From Haemophilus parahaemolyticus (lineage in GTDB: Bacteria; Pseudomonadota; Gammaproteobacteria; Enterobacterales; Pasteurellaceae), in contig NZ_MUXY01000011.1 in assembly GCF_002015035.1 (NCBI RefSeq), forward strand, positions 1 to 64,000: a stretch of DNA of 64,000 bases, given 5' to 3'. This document shows, one piece after another, positions 21,214 to 32,895 of the stretch (position 1 is its first letter; each line of letters opens with the position of its first letter). A program made the position numbers and the translations under genes. Below the pieces are notes generated by a model that was given only the letters and a program-made list of their open reading frames with translations, was not told the origin of the DNA and searched no databases.

Positions 21214-21278
21214 GGTTCGGGCGATGAGTGCTGACTCAACACAGCGTACTCACTACCTCGTCAGGTATAAACCCGACC
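21214..21278 (-). promoter_or_regulatory. Candidate ribosomal-protein leader of rpmB
   Basis: On the minus strand GGTCGGG (21272-21278) pairs with CCCGAACC (21214-21221), enclosing a TACC-tgacga-GGTA hairpin and a second stem GAGTaCGCTG / CAGCaCTC: a compact three-way junction 34 bp before rpmB. TATAGT just upstream could be a -10 box. The form resembles autogenous ribosomal-protein leaders; the ligand is inferred. Confidence 0.55.
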
Positions 21279-21349
21279 AAAGACTATAATAAAGGTTCGC
21301 AATTATACTTGTTTTTCTTTGCCTATTCAAGCTCTTCTCTCAAAATTGC

Positions 21350-22006
21350 CTATTTTTTCGTGAGGTGATATGCCTTATCCATCGCCATAATCACCTCACG
21401 TACCACTTTTTCTTCTCTAATTTGGCGACTTGCGTGCAATGCCAAAATCTTACACAGCAACGAAAATAGTGCTGGGTAAAACTGATTTTGAAGGGAAATT
21501 TTTGCCAATTTTTCTGTCATCTTCGGCAGCCACGTCTGCAGTTGTTCGCGGATAAATTGACGTTGTTCAGCAAGCGTTTTTTGCTCAACAAGCTTAAGCA
21601 AAATTTCCAAATAGACGCAAAGATGATCGCTCGGTTCATTCACTTGGCGGTTGGTTTGCAGACCAAATTCTGTGAAATAATCATCCATTTTTTGCAAGTT
21701 TTGCGTCAGTTCCTCGCCTGCTAAATAAGCGGAAGCATAAGGCATTGCACTGATTGTACCTTCTAGCAAAAAGCATTCGGCAAAATCGGCGGCCAGCTCT
21801 AAACGGGTGTGTGGGTGGAGCTGCAAGCTGGCAAGTGCCGTTTCAATCTGTACGATTTCAGCAGCAAAGCCCGTCTCTTTCAAAAAGGCAAAAAACGGGG
21901 TAAATTCGCCCGCTTGTAAGCCTTGCAATTGTGCATCGGTAAGTTCCCGTCCGAGTATATTGCTAAACCAGCGATAGATAAATTGGTACTCTTCTTTTTG
22001 GAACAT
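21350..22006 (-). CDS. torD: TorD-family molybdoenzyme chaperone
   Basis: A 218-residue all-helical cytoplasmic protein of the TorD/DmsD family. It has the conserved segment LELAADFAECFLLEG near residue 70, AYLAGEELTQN, and the typical EPSDHLCVYLEILLKL motif. Such chaperones bind the apo-enzyme and its Tat signal and help insert the molybdenum cofactor before export. It overlaps the torZ stop by one base and so is translationally coupled to it, third gene of the torY-torZ-torD unit. The partner is almost certainly the adjacent reductase. Confidence 0.93.
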   Translation of the reverse strand: MFQKEEYQFIYRWFSNILGRELTDAQLQGLQAGEFTPFFAFLKETGFAAEIVQIETALASLQLHPHTRLELAADFAECFLLEGTISAMPYASAYLAGEELTQNLQKMDDYFTEFGLQTNRQVNEPSDHLCVYLEILLKLVEQKTLAEQRQFIREQLQTWLPKMTEKLAKISLQNQFYPALFSLLCKILALHASRQIREEKVVREVIMAMDKAYHLTKK

Positions 22007-24489
22007 TACGCTCGCTCCACTATTTTCGGACCACTAAAGCCGTTCGGCTCAGGAGCTTCGCCTTGCCATTTTTCCACATTGACTAAGCAAGTGCTGACAC
22101 AAGTAGCTTGCGAGAGTTTAGATGCCCCAATGTCTAACGTTAAGGTATTTGGGCAGCCGTAGGTGTCAATTGAGCCAACTTTTTCATCAAGCGGTGAGAA
22201 CCACGCTCCTTCTTGCAAACGCACCACCCCCGTTGGGAAGTTATCCGATAATACTGCCCCTACTAACACTTGCCCGCGTTCGTTGTAAACACGCACTAAA
22301 TCACCGTCTTGAATACCAAGTTTCGCCGCATCTTGCGGATTCATATAGAACGGTTCACGCCCTTTTACGCTGTATGTATCACGTAAGTTTTTCGCTTCGC
22401 ACAGCTGAGAATGCAAGCGTTTATCGGGGTGAACTGATTGCATCCAGAACGGGTAGCTTTCTGAGTTTGGTCCGCCGTGCGAGCGTTCGGCTTTTTCGAA
22501 CCACATTGGATGCCCTTTGCAATCGGTATAGCCATAGCTGGCGATTTTTTGGCTGTAAATTTCGATAAAGCCTGATGGCGTGCCAAGGGCGTGCAATTCA
22601 GGATCTTCGCGGAAATCAGCATGGCGTACCCAAGGTTTGCCCTCTGGGAAAAGCACGTAGCCTGTTTTCCAAAACTCCTCAAACGAGGGCATTTCAAACT
22701 TGCCACGGTTGGCGTTGCGACAATCACGGTAGAGGCGTTCCACCCATTCCATTTCGTTCATTCCGCGGCAATATTCTTCCGCTTTGCCAAAACGTTCGCA
22801 TAATCCTTTGAAGATCTCAAAATCAGTTCGGGCTTCATACATCGGCTCAACCAATTTGTGCATCGCTAATATCCCACGGTTGCTGTAAGAGCCATAGGCA
22901 TCGATGTCGTTGCGTTCAAATGGCGTGCAAGCAGGTAGCACGATGTCGGAGAAACGGCAAGTTGCCGTCCAGCTGTAATTAAGCGAAACCACGGTTTCCA
23001 ATTTTTGGAAGGCTTGCTTCATTTTGTTCAATTGCGATTGGCGGCTCCACTGGTTACAGCCTGAAAAAATCGCCATTTTATATGGAGCGTAGGTGATTTT
23101 TTTGCCGTTGTAATCAATGGTTTCGCCTGCGTGAAGTAATGCATCGGTGGTACGAGCCACAGGGATAACTTCGCTATAACCTTGATAATCTTTGTTGTTG
23201 TATTTCGGTGTTTGCCCTTCATCTAAATTCGATGGGAAGGAGCCTGGCATTGAAGCCCCAGAACTTGAAACGCCTACCGAACTGTAATGGTGAGCATAAC
23301 TCACACCGCCGCCAGCCAAGCCAATTTGCCCCAACATCGCGGCTAATACTGCACCCATCCAATAAGGCTGCTCGCCGTGTTGTTGGCGTTGGATTGCCCA
23401 GCCAAAAATCAGTTGGGTGCGTTTTCCTGCCAACGTACGTGCAAATTCGCGGATTTTCTCGGCAGAAACGCCACAAATTGGTGCAGCCCACTCTGGTGTT
23501 TTAGCGATTTTATCTTCGGTTTCACCCAGCAAATAAGGCACGAATTTCTCAAAACCAAGGGTGTAAACATCGAGGAAGGCTTTGTCGTATAAATTCTCGG
23601 TGTAAAGTGTATGGGCAATTGCCAACATAAACGGCATATCCGCTTGTGGGTTTACATAAAAATGGTCGCAGCCCAAATAATTTTGCGTTTTGCTTTTCAC
23701 AGGATCAACACACACCACATTGATCGCTTTATTTTTCACTTTCTCTTTTAGCTGCTCAAAATAGGCATAAGCCTCGTGCGTTTCGCAGTTCCAGCCCACT
23801 TGTAGATTTTTAATTGGATCGTTCGCCCAGAAGATCAGGTTTTTGGTCTCTTTTAAAATGATCTCCCACGAAGTACCTTGTGAATAAACTTCAGTTGAAC
23901 CCAGCACATACGGCAGAATGGTTTGTCCAGCTCCTGTGGAATAATCGCCCACCGTACCAACACTATGCCCGTGCATTGCAATCGCTCGGATCATATGGTT
24001 TCCGCAGCTGTGGAATTGCCCAGAAGAACGCCAGCCTACGTTAGCGGTGTGGAGTGCCCAAGGGCCGTAATTTTGCTGGATGCGTTCCAGTTCTTGATAG
24101 AAAAGATCGAGTGCTTCATCCCAACTGACGCGAACAAAGCGGTTGTCGCCCCGTTGCAAGCGGTCGCTTTTTTCACGATTTTTGAGCCAGTCTAATCGTA
24201 CCATCGGATAACGCACGCGAGACTCGCCATATAAAATACCTTTGATGCCTTGGATCATTTCAGTCGGGTGTTTATCAAATTCAAAGGGTTTAATTTCAGC
24301 GAGTTTGCCATCGACCACTTTGGCACGCACTGCACCCCATTGGCAGCCAGTCATTTTCCATTCATCAGGCGTTTTTGTTCCGTTTGCTTTTGCCTCACGC
24401 GGAACAAGGAATGAAGGCATCGCAAGGCTTGCCGTCATCAGCGACATTTTTTGTAAAAATTGGCGACGTGAAAATTCAAGAGAAGACAT
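22006..24489 (-). CDS. torZ: Periplasmic TMAO/biotin-sulfoxide-type molybdopterin reductase
   Basis: An 827-residue molybdenum-cofactor oxidoreductase of the DMSO-reductase family, TorA/TorZ/BisC branch. It reduces trimethylamine N-oxide and related S- or N-oxides as terminal acceptors in anaerobic respiration. A twin-arginine signal ([15 protein letters not shown]...REAKA) directs folded export. The region [20 protein letters not shown] carries the serine expected to ligate Mo in this branch. No iron-sulfur cysteine motif is seen at the N-terminus, as usual for TorA-type enzymes. It lies 8 bp after the torY-like gene and overlaps torD. Confidence 0.95.
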   Translation of the reverse strand: MSSLEFSRRQFLQKMSLMTASLAMPSFLVPREAKANGTKTPDEWKMTGCQWGAVRAKVVDGKLAEIKPFEFDKHPTEMIQGIKGILYGESRVRYPMVRLDWLKNREKSDRLQRGDNRFVRVSWDEALDLFYQELERIQQNYGPWALHTANVGWRSSGQFHSCGNHMIRAIAMHGHSVGTVGDYSTGAGQTILPYVLGSTEVYSQGTSWEIILKETKNLIFWANDPIKNLQVGWNCETHEAYAYFEQLKEKVKNKAINVVCVDPVKSKTQNYLGCDHFYVNPQADMPFMLAIAHTLYTENLYDKAFLDVYTLGFEKFVPYLLGETEDKIAKTPEWAAPICGVSAEKIREFARTLAGKRTQLIFGWAIQRQQHGEQPYWMGAVLAAMLGQIGLAGGGVSYAHHYSSVGVSSSGASMPGSFPSNLDEGQTPKYNNKDYQGYSEVIPVARTTDALLHAGETIDYNGKKITYAPYKMAIFSGCNQWSRQSQLNKMKQAFQKLETVVSLNYSWTATCRFSDIVLPACTPFERNDIDAYGSYSNRGILAMHKLVEPMYEARTDFEIFKGLCERFGKAEEYCRGMNEMEWVERLYRDCRNANRGKFEMPSFEEFWKTGYVLFPEGKPWVRHADFREDPELHALGTPSGFIEIYSQKIASYGYTDCKGHPMWFEKAERSHGGPNSESYPFWMQSVHPDKRLHSQLCEAKNLRDTYSVKGREPFYMNPQDAAKLGIQDGDLVRVYNERGQVLVGAVLSDNFPTGVVRLQEGAWFSPLDEKVGSIDTYGCPNTLTLDIGASKLSQATCVSTCLVNVEKWQGEAPEPNGFSGPKIVERA

Positions 24490-24497
24490 ACAAATTC

Positions 24498-25124
24498 CTA
24501 TTTTGACGCATCAGAGGCGTGTAATTGTAAATAACGAAGCACTTGTTTTTGTTGCGGTTTGTCCATATCGGTAAAGCCAACCATGCCATTAAACACCGCT
24601 ACCCATTCATTCGCATCGTGCATTTTCGGATCGCGCTGTTTGTGGCAAACGCTGCATTCAGTTTTGAAAGTGCTTTCTGCATTCGCCCAGAATGCGGTGA
24701 GATTTTGGCTAAGTTTCGATTTTTTTGCCCAAACTTTTGTTTTGACTTTCTGCCAAATTAAACCTGTGAGCGGATCTTCTTTGTTCTCCAACACCTCAAA
24801 ATTAGCAGCGTTTTGCGTGAAGGTTTTATCAAACACTGCATCGGTAATATGTTTGGCAAATTGGTTATACCAAATTCTCCCAAACCCTTTGGTTTTTCTC
24901 CACATTTCCAGCTCAAGTTGATCAGCATTTTGCGTGGTTTGCACTAGTTTTACGGGCACGCCTGCTTCTAATTCGCCAATGGGTTTGGAAAGGGCTTCAT
25001 CTGCATATAACGGCAGACTTTCTGGCGTGTAAGAATAAGGGGAAGCGGTTGAATTTGGGGAAAATATTGCAAACGACAAGCTCAAAATGAGCGAGGAAAA
25101 TAGGGAAGAAAATTGCATTTTCAT
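24498..25124 (-). CDS. Monohaem c-type cytochrome, TorC/TorY C-terminal domain only
   Basis: A 208-residue exported protein with a signal peptide (MKMQFSS...PNSTAS) and a single haem-binding CSVCH near residue 157. The sequence ([50 protein letters not shown]) matches the C-terminal domain of pentahaem TorC/TorY. The N-terminal NapC/NirT tetrahaem membrane domain, which takes electrons from menaquinol, is absent, and the 207 bp upstream have no room for it. It presumably hands electrons to TorZ and needs a separate quinol dehydrogenase such as NapC. First gene of the tor unit. Confidence 0.9.
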   Translation of the reverse strand: MKMQFSSLFSSLILSLSFAIFSPNSTASPYSYTPESLPLYADEALSKPIGELEAGVPVKLVQTTQNADQLELEMWRKTKGFGRIWYNQFAKHITDAVFDKTFTQNAANFEVLENKEDPLTGLIWQKVKTKVWAKKSKLSQNLTAFWANAESTFKTECSVCHKQRDPKMHDANEWVAVFNGMVGFTDMDKPQQKQVLRYLQLHASDASK

Positions 25125-25249
25125 AGAGAAATCACTCGAAATAATAAAATATCGTCACAACTCAGTTGTTCGTGTATAGGAGCGTGTGCAACACTCCATA
25201 CGAAAGAAAATAGATGATATCAATTATCCACAACCTTCATCTATTTACC

Positions 25250-25263
25250 TTGATTTATATCAT
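25250..25263 (-). promoter_or_regulatory. FNR-type site before the tor operon
   Basis: TTGATttatATCAT matches the FNR half-sites TTGAT-N4-ATCAA with one mismatch. It lies 126 bp before the torY-like start, consistent with induction under oxygen limitation. Confidence 0.65.
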
Positions 25264-25331
25264 AAATGCAGGATTTTAATGTTTTGGTAAAAAATTTCAC
25301 AGAATTAATCGCTTGCGGTGTGTAAGTGATA

Positions 25332-25997
25332 CTAAAACATCTCTCGTTTTTCTTCTTCAAAAGAAAAATAATCGCCTTTACCGACAATAATATGATCAAC
25401 AAACCGAATATCGACTAAATCGCATGCCAGTTCAATACGTCTGGTTAGATGGCGGTCAGCATCGCTTGGTGTACACTCGCCAGAAGGATGGTTATGAGCG
25501 ATGATAATCGCTGCTGCATTGCATTTTAGTGCTGCTTTTACGACTTCTCGCGGGTGTACACTGGCTTGATTTATCGTGCCAAAAAACATTTTTTCGGTAC
25601 GAATGAGGCGGTTTTGATTATCTAAAAAGATCACCATAAACACTTCACGCTCCCAATGCTCAAGCTCTGATTGGAAATACATAATTGCCGTATAAGGCTC
25701 ACTAATAGTTTCATTCGCTTCCATTTGCTGTGAAAGATAACGCTTGGTCATCTCCTTGGTGGCTTGCAGTTGAATGTATTGCGTTTTGCCCAAACCTTTA
25801 ACTTTACAAAAATCTTCGATTGAAGCGGTTAATAATCCTCGTAAACTGCCAAAAGTTTCAAGCACATTTTCTGAAAGTTGCATTACAGGAATACCACGAA
25901 TTCCAGTGCGTAAGAAAATTGCCAATAACTCTTGATCGTTCAATGCTTCTACGCCTTGTTTTAATAACTTTTCGCGTGGCATTAATATTTTATCCAT
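25332..25997 (-). CDS. radC: RadC family JAB/MPN-type protein
   Basis: A 221-residue protein with an N-terminal helix-hairpin-helix-like part ([12 protein letters not shown] near residue 67) and a C-terminal JAB metalloprotease-like domain. The latter has the metal motif [15 protein letters not shown], with the upstream glutamate in the [15 protein letters not shown] region. Despite the name, a role in DNA repair is not established. It is divergent from coaBC, as in E. coli. In E. coli and, as I recall, H. influenzae, radC is followed by rpmB-rpmG; here the tor operon lies between. Confidence 0.95.
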   Translation of the reverse strand: MDKILMPREKLLKQGVEALNDQELLAIFLRTGIRGIPVMQLSENVLETFGSLRGLLTASIEDFCKVKGLGKTQYIQLQATKEMTKRYLSQQMEANETISEPYTAIMYFQSELEHWEREVFMVIFLDNQNRLIRTEKMFFGTINQASVHPREVVKAALKCNAAAIIIAHNHPSGECTPSDADRHLTRRIELACDLVDIRFVDHIIVGKGDYFSFEEEKREMF

Positions 25998-26159
25998 ATT
26001 ATCCTCTACTCCTTAAATCGTGGAGAGGATAAAAAAGATAAGGTAAAGAGGCAAAAGGCAATTGCCAAATTTTCGAGCGAGATCGCAAAACTTTTTAGTT
26101 GTGAGTATCTGCTTGTTTTTGTAGAATGCTGTACTTATTTTCACATCTTATTTCATTTT

Positions 26160-27371
26160 ATGCTGAAAAATAAAAAAATTCTGGTCGGCATTACAGGTGG
26201 TATTGCTGCTTATAAAAGCATTGAGTTAATTCGTTATTTCAAAAATGCGAATGCAGACGTGCGTGTGGTGCTCACTCCTGCAGCAGAAGCCTTTGTAACG
26301 CCGTTAACCCTGCAAGCGATTTCAGGTAATGCGGTTTCTACTTCGCTCTTAGACCCACAAGCTGAACTCGCGATGGGGCATATTGAGTTGGCGAAATGGG
26401 CAGAGCTGATAGTGATTGCCCCCGCTTCGGCAGACTTTATTGCTCGCCTTCGTGCGGGAATGGGCAATGACTTACTTTCCACCCTTTGCCTTGCGACAGC
26501 TTCGCCAATTCTGCTTGCACCCGCGATGAATCAGCAAATGTTTAAACAAGCAGCAGTGCAAGAAAACTTAGTGACATTAATGAAACGTGGTGTGCAGATG
26601 ATCGGGCCGAACAGCGGTTTTCAAGCGTGTGGTGATGTGGGTAAAGGGCGAATGTCTGAGCCGAGCGAAATTTTCCAAGCCGTGTGCGAACATTTTACGG
26701 GTAGACAAGATTTAGCCGATCTAAACATCACCATTACTGCGGGGCCAACCCAGGAAGCGATTGATCCTGTGCGTTATATTAGCAACCATAGCTCGGGCAA
26801 AATGGGTTTTGCGATTGCTGACGCTTTTGCCAAACGTGGGGCGAAAGTGACGTTGATTGCGGGACCTGTGAGTTTAGCAACCCCCAAAAATGTGACTCGA
26901 ATTGATGTACTTTCAGCCCAAGAAATGGCTGAACAAGCGGTGAAACTTGCCCAACAATCTGCAATTTTTATTGGCTGTGCTGCGGTGGCAGATTATCGTG
27001 TAGCAGAAGTAGCAAACCAGAAAATTAAGAAAACGGCAGATAGTGATGAATTGATGCTAAAACTCGTGAAAAACCCTGATATTATTGCAAAAGTCGCGAA
27101 CTTACAGGAATATCGTCCGTTCGTTGTCGGTTTTGCGGCAGAAACACAAAATGTGGCGGAGTATGCTAAAAGTAAATTGCAACGTAAAAATTTAGATTTG
27201 ATTTGTGCAAATGATGTTTCTGGTGGGCAAGTATTTGGGCAAGAACAAAATGCTTTGCAGCTTTTTTGGCAAAAAGGTGAGAAAATTTTACCGCTTGCAG
27301 ATAAGGGTAAATTAGCTAAAACATTGGTTGAAGAGATTATCCAATTGTATAATGATAAAAAGGAAAAATAA
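26160..27371 (+). CDS. coaBC: Bifunctional phosphopantothenoylcysteine decarboxylase / phosphopantothenate--cysteine ligase
   Basis: Two steps of coenzyme A synthesis. Of 403 residues, the N-terminal FMN-binding CoaC domain has [15 protein letters not shown], the active-site histidine in [10 protein letters not shown] and the catalytic cysteine in [16 protein letters not shown]. The CoaB domain starts near [20 protein letters not shown] and includes [12 protein letters not shown]. The stop overlaps the dut start (TAATG), so the two genes are coupled. Divergent from radC. Confidence 0.98.
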   Translation: MLKNKKILVGITGGIAAYKSIELIRYFKNANADVRVVLTPAAEAFVTPLTLQAISGNAVSTSLLDPQAELAMGHIELAKWAELIVIAPASADFIARLRAGMGNDLLSTLCLATASPILLAPAMNQQMFKQAAVQENLVTLMKRGVQMIGPNSGFQACGDVGKGRMSEPSEIFQAVCEHFTGRQDLADLNITITAGPTQEAIDPVRYISNHSSGKMGFAIADAFAKRGAKVTLIAGPVSLATPKNVTRIDVLSAQEMAEQAVKLAQQSAIFIGCAAVADYRVAEVANQKIKKTADSDELMLKLVKNPDIIAKVANLQEYRPFVVGFAAETQNVAEYAKSKLQRKNLDLICANDVSGGQVFGQEQNALQLFWQKGEKILPLADKGKLAKTLVEEIIQLYNDKKEK

Positions 27372-27826
27372 TGAAACAAATTGATTTAAAAATTTTAGAT
27401 AAGCGTATTGGATCAGAATTTCCACTGCCAGCGTATGCTACTGAAGGTTCCGCAGGCTTAGATTTACGAGCCTTGATTGAGACACCAATGACGGTTGAAG
27501 CAGGTCAAACGGTACTTATTCCAACGGGAATTTCTATCTATATTGCGGATCCAAGTTTAGCTGCGGTAATTTTACCGCGTTCAGGCTTAGGGCATAAGAA
27601 TGGCATTGTGTTAGGTAATTTAGTGGGTTTGATTGATAGTGATTACCAAGGCCCACTTATGGTGTCACTTTGGAATAGAAGTGATAAACCGTTCAAGATT
27701 GAAGTAGGTGATCGTATTGCACAGTTAGTATTTATGCCTGTGGTACAAGCTAGTTTCAACATCGTAGAAAATTTTGAACAAACAGAACGCGGTGAAGGCG
27801 GTTTTGGGCATTCAGGTAAACAATAA
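27371..27826 (+). CDS. dut: dUTP diphosphatase
   Basis: Hydrolyses dUTP to dUMP, supplying dTMP synthesis and keeping uracil out of DNA. It has 151 residues with all five trimeric dUTPase motifs: [38 protein letters not shown] and [11 protein letters not shown]. Overlaps coaBC by one base; slmA follows 45 bp later. Confidence 0.98.
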   Translation: MKQIDLKILDKRIGSEFPLPAYATEGSAGLDLRALIETPMTVEAGQTVLIPTGISIYIADPSLAAVILPRSGLGHKNGIVLGNLVGLIDSDYQGPLMVSLWNRSDKPFKIEVGDRIAQLVFMPVVQASFNIVENFEQTERGEGGFGHSGKQ

Positions 27827-27871
27827 TATAACCGTACACTTTCATTCAAACGTTTTATTGGGAGAAAAAGT

Positions 27872-28480
27872 ATGTCAACGCTACAAGTCAAAATGCCGAA
27901 AAAAACTAAAGCAGAACGCCAACAACAGGTCTTGGAAACACTGATTAACGAGCTTAATTCTGAAGGTGGTATGCAACGTGTGACTACTGAGCGATTAGCC
28001 AAAGCAGTGGGAGTGTCGGAAGGTGCGTTGTACCGCTATTTCCCAAGTAAAGCGAAAATGTTTGAAGCACTGATTGAAAAAATCGAACAAACATTGAATA
28101 GCTATGTAGCAGCAAGTAAACGTCGAGAAAATGGCACAGAGGCGATCATTAAATCGATCATCTATTCAGTGATCGAATTTGCTCGCAAAAATCCTGGAGT
28201 TACTCGCATTCTTACAGGGCATGCTTTGATGTTTGAAGATGATACCTTAAAAGCCCGTATCGCCAAATTTTTCTATAGCCTTGAGATACAATTTTCCAAT
28301 ATTTTGCAGATGAGTAAATTGCATGGCGGTAGAGCGTTTGATGACGAACGTGCGTTAGCTGCTTATTTAGTGAATTTTTGCGAAGGACAATTTTTACGCC
28401 TTGTTCGCTCAAATTTTAATTCCTCTCAATATCAACCTTTTGAAAAGCAATGGGCTATGCTCAAGCCGCTTTTTGAATAA
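27872..28480 (+). CDS. slmA: Nucleoid occlusion factor SlmA
   Basis: TetR-type DNA-binding protein that, bound to SlmA sites on the chromosome, blocks FtsZ ring assembly over the nucleoid. 202 residues, with the helix-turn-helix [20 protein letters not shown] near 40-60 followed by [14 protein letters not shown], and a helical C-terminal dimer/FtsZ domain. GGGAG precedes the ATG. Same order as E. coli (coaBC-dut-slmA). No transporter is nearby, which fits SlmA and argues against an ordinary TetR repressor. Confidence 0.97.
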   Translation: MSTLQVKMPKKTKAERQQQVLETLINELNSEGGMQRVTTERLAKAVGVSEGALYRYFPSKAKMFEALIEKIEQTLNSYVAASKRRENGTEAIIKSIIYSVIEFARKNPGVTRILTGHALMFEDDTLKARIAKFFYSLEIQFSNILQMSKLHGGRAFDDERALAAYLVNFCEGQFLRLVRSNFNSSQYQPFEKQWAMLKPLFE

Positions 28481-28489
28481 GGAAAGACA

Positions 28490-28711
28490 ATGATTATTCC
28501 TTGGCAAGAACTGGAAGAAGAGACACTTTATAATGTGCTTGATTCCTTTATTCTACGTGAAGGCACAGATTATGGTGCTCGTGAACTTTCATTAGATGAA
28601 AAACGAGAACGTTTATTAGCACAACTAAAAACAGATAAAGTGGTAATTGTGTGGTCGGAATTACACGAAAGCCTTGATATTAAAGATAAAAGATCTTTCT
28701 TAGGAAAATAA
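28490..28711 (+). CDS. YheU family (UPF0270) small protein
   Basis: A 73-residue acidic protein (MIIPWQELEEETLYNVLDSF, EGTDYGARELSLDEK, VVIVWSELHESLDI) matching UPF0270/YheU. Function is unknown. It starts 9 bp after slmA and is probably co-transcribed; crp follows 70 bp later. Confidence 0.92.
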   Translation: MIIPWQELEEETLYNVLDSFILREGTDYGARELSLDEKRERLLAQLKTDKVVIVWSELHESLDIKDKRSFLGK

Positions 28712-28781
28712 TGATTAGGAGACAAACACCGTGCTACAATACTTTTTCCCTATAAGCCAAAATAAGTAAAAAGGATTTTTT

Positions 28782-29477
28782 ATGCAAGACATGATGCTTA
28801 GCACGCCTCCAATTGAGGATTTAACGCCTGCTCCATCTATCAATGATCCTGTGGTGGAATGGTTCTTAACGCAATGCCACGTGCACCGCTACCCTGCAAA
28901 ATATACATTGATCCATGCAGGCGAAAAGGCTGAATCGCTTTATTACATCGTAAGTGGTTCGGTGTCTGTTTTTGTTAAAGATGACGAGCATAAAGAAATG
29001 CTTTTAACCAACCTTGGACAGGGTGAGTTTTTGGGCGAAATTAGTCTTTTTGAAGAAAAACTGCAAACTCGCACTGCTTGGGTGAAAACCAAAGAAACCT
29101 GCGAAATTGCTGAGATTTCATACAAACGTTTCAAACAGATTGTACATATTAACCCTGAAATTTTGATGTATCTTTCTGCTCAAATGGCACGCCGTTTACG
29201 CCAAACTTCGAGCCAAGTGAGCAATCTTGCGTTCCTAGATGTAGCGGGAAGAATTGCACAAACCTTGATGAATTTAGCTCGCCAACCTGATGCGATGACC
29301 CATCCAGAAGGAATGCAGATCAAGATCACCCGCCAGGAAATCGGTCAAATGGTCGGCTGTTCCCGAGAAACGGTTGGACGTATTCTAAAAATGCTTGAAG
29401 ATGATGATCTGATTTCAGCTCACGGTAAAACGATTGTGGTGTTCCACAAGCAGCTACAGAAAGCGATGGGCGTATAA
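28782..29477 (+). CDS. crp: cAMP receptor protein (catabolite activator)
   Basis: Global cAMP-dependent regulator, which in Pasteurellaceae also controls competence. 231 residues, about 20 more than E. coli CRP owing to an N-terminal extension ([19 protein letters not shown]). The cyclic-nucleotide pocket is visible in [12 protein letters not shown] and [13 protein letters not shown], the C-helix in [18 protein letters not shown], and the recognition helix in [27 protein letters not shown] sequence near 28736 may be its -10 box. Confidence 0.97.
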   Translation: MQDMMLSTPPIEDLTPAPSINDPVVEWFLTQCHVHRYPAKYTLIHAGEKAESLYYIVSGSVSVFVKDDEHKEMLLTNLGQGEFLGEISLFEEKLQTRTAWVKTKETCEIAEISYKRFKQIVHINPEILMYLSAQMARRLRQTSSQVSNLAFLDVAGRIAQTLMNLARQPDAMTHPEGMQIKITRQEIGQMVGCSRETVGRILKMLEDDDLISAHGKTIVVFHKQLQKAMGV

Positions 29478-29551
29478 GATTTTCTGGTATTTATATAAAA
29501 ATAACTTTGTGTACTGCTATATCGTATTGGATTTTACTGTTCAAGAAGAAT

Positions 29552-31492
29552 TTAATAGAGATATGCTGAAAAATCCACTTCTACTTTTAATGTTTCTAAT
29601 GCCTTGGCAGAATGTTGTTCTGCTTCTGCCAATAAGTTCACACCATCGCTGAGCGTCCAAGCGGTTGGCATTGGCAAAGATTTTGCAAAAAATTCGACTA
29701 AATCGATCGCTTGTTCATTTAATAATTGGAAAATCAGCTGTTGAAAATTTTGCTCTCGTAAGCATTTTGGCACGGCTGAAATCATCAAGCGAGTTTGCGA
29801 TTGCCAATGTTTCTCGCTAATTTGAAAGCCAAGATTTTCTAGCCTATCTTTCACTTTTTCCCAATACTGTTGCTGTGTTTCGTCTAGCGTTAAGCTCAGT
29901 GGAATCAACAAAGTTTGCGGTTCGGCTTTTTTGAGCTGTTCGACAAATTTTAAGCGATACAATTGATGGAGTGAAACTAAATAGAAATTATCGTTTTCCT
30001 TGAGCAATAATGCCTGATTTTTCACTACCGCAAGTACGCTTGAACGTGTTGAAACTGCTGTTTTTGCAACATATTCTGTTTTTTCTACCGCTTGTTCGGT
30101 AGCTCGTTTTTCAGGTACTTCAGGCTTTGCAAAAATTGCAACAGCTTGATGTGGTTGTGGCCCTGCAAGCGGTAAAAAATCGCTTCTGGTTTGCGAATCT
30201 GCATTACTTTCCGTTTTGACTAACTCGTTATACCAACGCTGTGCTGATTTGCTTGAAATGCTCGAACGTGGCGTATATTGCGGAGAATGTGCACGATGTT
30301 GCGTAGAACTATCTGAAAATTGCACCGCTTGCGGGTGAAGCTCATTGTCTGTAAGCGGAGGCACAAACATATTCGCACCTGCTGCCTGACGATTGCGGTC
30401 TTGTACGTATACGGGGAAACTTTCGTGCACTTTATCCACAGGCGCTGAATTCGCTGTGAGTAAATCTGCTTGTGGTTGCAACGCTTGTAGCACACCTTGC
30501 AAGATAAAATCGTGCACCAAACGTCCTTGGTGGAAACGTACCTCGTGTTTAGCAGGGTGTACATTGACATCCACGTGGGTTGGGTCTAAATCCAAAAACA
30601 GCACAAACGCAGGGTAATTGCCTTGTGCGATATGCTCTCCGTAGGCTTGGCGAATGGCGTGGTTAATGGTTTTATCCCGCATCATCCGCCCGTTTACGTA
30701 GCTATAACAGAGATCGTTTTGCGGATGAGCCAGTTCAGGTGAGCCAATCCAACCGTGCAGATGTAAATCCCCGTGCTGCCAGTCCAAATAATTTGCGTGC
30801 TGAATAAACTGTTCGCCACAGATTGCTGCCACACGTTTTTGCTTTTGTTCAATCGAATTATCCATAGCTTTGCGATATTGGCGAACAATTTTGCTATTGT
30901 GCGAAAGGGTAAAATTCACGTGCGGTTTTGCAAGAGCAATGCGACGCACGACTTCATCAATATGCTGAAATTCGGTTTTGTCGGTGCGTAAAAATTTACG
31001 ACGAGCAGGCGTGTTGAAAAAGAGGTTATTCACTTCAATGGTTGTGCCGACAGGATGCGAAGCGGGTTGAATGTCGACTGCCATTTCTCGCCCTTGAGCA
31101 TAAGCCTGCCATGCTTCAGCTTGCCCTTCAGGACGAGAGGTTAAAAGTAGACGCGAGACCGAGCTGATACTCGCCAGAGCCTCACCACGAAAACCGAGGC
31201 TTAAAATTGCCTCTAAATCTTCCAGTGAACTGATTTTGCTGGTGGCGTGGCGAGCCAAGGCAAGCACTAAATCTTGCTTGGCAATGCCACAACCATTATC
31301 ACGGATTTTAATCAGCTGCGAACCGCCCTTTTCAATCTCAATCTCAATCTGCGTTGCCCCTGCATCAAGGCTGTTTTCAACCAATTCTTTGACGACAGAG
31401 GCAGGGCGTTCTACCACCTCGCCCGCCGCGATTTGGTTGGCAAGTTGGGGAGGAAGAATATTGATGAGGTGTTTTTCAGAAGGTTCGATCAT
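29552..31492 (-). CDS. mutL: DNA mismatch repair protein MutL
   Basis: Couples MutS mismatch recognition to MutH and UvrD. 646 residues: the N-terminal GHKL ATPase has [26 protein letters not shown] and [13 protein letters not shown], then the transducer domain ([14 protein letters not shown]). A variable Gln/Ser-rich linker of about 120 residues leads to the C-terminal dimerisation domain, which lacks an endonuclease metal motif (DQHAxxE), as in E. coli-type MutL. Convergent with crp, divergent from proA. Confidence 0.97.
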   Translation of the reverse strand: MIEPSEKHLINILPPQLANQIAAGEVVERPASVVKELVENSLDAGATQIEIEIEKGGSQLIKIRDNGCGIAKQDLVLALARHATSKISSLEDLEAILSLGFRGEALASISSVSRLLLTSRPEGQAEAWQAYAQGREMAVDIQPASHPVGTTIEVNNLFFNTPARRKFLRTDKTEFQHIDEVVRRIALAKPHVNFTLSHNSKIVRQYRKAMDNSIEQKQKRVAAICGEQFIQHANYLDWQHGDLHLHGWIGSPELAHPQNDLCYSYVNGRMMRDKTINHAIRQAYGEHIAQGNYPAFVLFLDLDPTHVDVNVHPAKHEVRFHQGRLVHDFILQGVLQALQPQADLLTANSAPVDKVHESFPVYVQDRNRQAAGANMFVPPLTDNELHPQAVQFSDSSTQHRAHSPQYTPRSSISSKSAQRWYNELVKTESNADSQTRSDFLPLAGPQPHQAVAIFAKPEVPEKRATEQAVEKTEYVAKTAVSTRSSVLAVVKNQALLLKENDNFYLVSLHQLYRLKFVEQLKKAEPQTLLIPLSLTLDETQQQYWEKVKDRLENLGFQISEKHWQSQTRLMISAVPKCLREQNFQQLIFQLLNEQAIDLVEFFAKSLPMPTAWTLSDGVNLLAEAEQHSAKALETLKVEVDFSAYLY

Positions 31493-31573
31493 ATTTTGCG
31501 TGGCTCTTATTGCATTTTGCCAAATTTTAGCATAATTTGACCGCTAATGACGTTTTCAAAAAAAGGATAAATG

Positions 31574-32815
31574 ATGACCAACGTTTCACAAATTGCTCAA
31601 CAAGCGAAACAAGCAAGTGTGGCACTTGCTTTATTCGGTCAAACTGCCAAAAATCAGGCACTGCTCACCATTGCTGACAGCCTTGAAAGCCGTGTGGCAG
31701 AAATCTTACAAGCAAACGAAAAAGACATTGAATTTGCGAAATCACAAGGCATTTCAGCTGCCATTATCGACCGCTTATTGCTCTCCGAAAGCCGCTTAAA
31801 AGCGATTGCCGATGATGTTCGCAATGTGGCAAGCCTTCCTGACCCTGTTGGGCAAGTAATTGATGGTGGTGTGTTAGCAAGCGGTTTGAAAATTGAACGC
31901 CAACGCGTGCCTTTGGGGGTGATTTTAACCATTTACGAAGCACGCCCGAATGTGACCATTGATGTTGCTTCACTTTGCTTAAAAACAGGCAATGCGGTCA
32001 TTTTACGTGGCGGCAAAGAGACTAAATTTACCAATGCTGTGTTGGTCGAAGTGGTGCAAAATGCGTTGGAAAAAGCAGGCTTACCGAAATTAGCTGTGCA
32101 AGCGATTACCGATCCAAACCGAGCCTTGTTGCTTGAGTTGCTCAAACTTGATCGCTACATCGATATGGTTATCCCTCGTGGCGGAGCGGGTTTGCATCAG
32201 TTTTGCAAAGAGAATTCGACTATTCCTGTGATTGTGGGTGGAATAGGCGTTTGCCATCTATTTGTAGAAAAAACAGCCGATCAAGAGAAAGCGTTAGACG
32301 TTGTTGTGAATGCGAAAACGCAGCGTCCAAGCACTTGCAATACCTTGGAAACCTTATTAGTGGATCGTGCAATTGCTGCTGAATTTCTGCCAAAATTAGT
32401 TGCGAAAATGAAAGAGGTAGGTGTTACACTACACTGCGATGCTTTGCAAAAAGCAGACGGAATTGAACCGCTTGATCAAGATAAATTACGCCAAGAATGG
32501 CTTTCGCTCGATTTAAGTGTGGTGTTGGTTGATGGCTTGGATGCGGCTGTTGCCCATATTCGTGAATATGGCTCGCAACATTCAGAGAGTATTCTAACTA
32601 GCGATTACAAACTCGCTCGCCAATTCGTTACTCAAGTGGATGCAGCCGCGGTTTACATTAACGCTAGCACGCGTTTTACCGATGGTGCACAGTTTGGTCT
32701 TGGTGCAGAAGTGGCGGTGAGCACACAAAAACTGCACGCCCGCGGGCCAATGGGATTAGAAGCACTCACCACTTACAAATGGGTATGTGAGGGGGATTAT
32801 TTAGTGAGGGGGTAG
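31574..32815 (+). CDS. proA: Gamma-glutamyl phosphate reductase
   Basis: NADPH-dependent second step of proline synthesis. About 413 residues. The catalytic cysteine is in [32 protein letters not shown] and [12 protein letters not shown] are also typical. Two consecutive ATGs occur; the second (31574) has the better spacing to AGGA. proB is not adjacent. Confidence 0.97.
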   Translation: MTNVSQIAQQAKQASVALALFGQTAKNQALLTIADSLESRVAEILQANEKDIEFAKSQGISAAIIDRLLLSESRLKAIADDVRNVASLPDPVGQVIDGGVLASGLKIERQRVPLGVILTIYEARPNVTIDVASLCLKTGNAVILRGGKETKFTNAVLVEVVQNALEKAGLPKLAVQAITDPNRALLLELLKLDRYIDMVIPRGGAGLHQFCKENSTIPVIVGGIGVCHLFVEKTADQEKALDVVVNAKTQRPSTCNTLETLLVDRAIAAEFLPKLVAKMKEVGVTLHCDALQKADGIEPLDQDKLRQEWLSLDLSVVLVDGLDAAVAHIREYGSQHSESILTSDYKLARQFVTQVDAAAVYINASTRFTDGAQFGLGAEVAVSTQKLHARGPMGLEALTTYKWVCEGDYLVRG

Positions 32816-32895
32816 GTTTCTGACACAATAAGCGGTAAAATTCTGCCAGAGATTTACAAATAATGGTTGATACAATAGCCTTTTTTAAGGATCCT

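Noticed and set aside
22122..24195. Cluster of plus- and minus-strand frames over torZ
   Set aside because: All overlap the intact 827-codon torZ and look like codon-bias shadows (Cys/Arg/Pro-rich).
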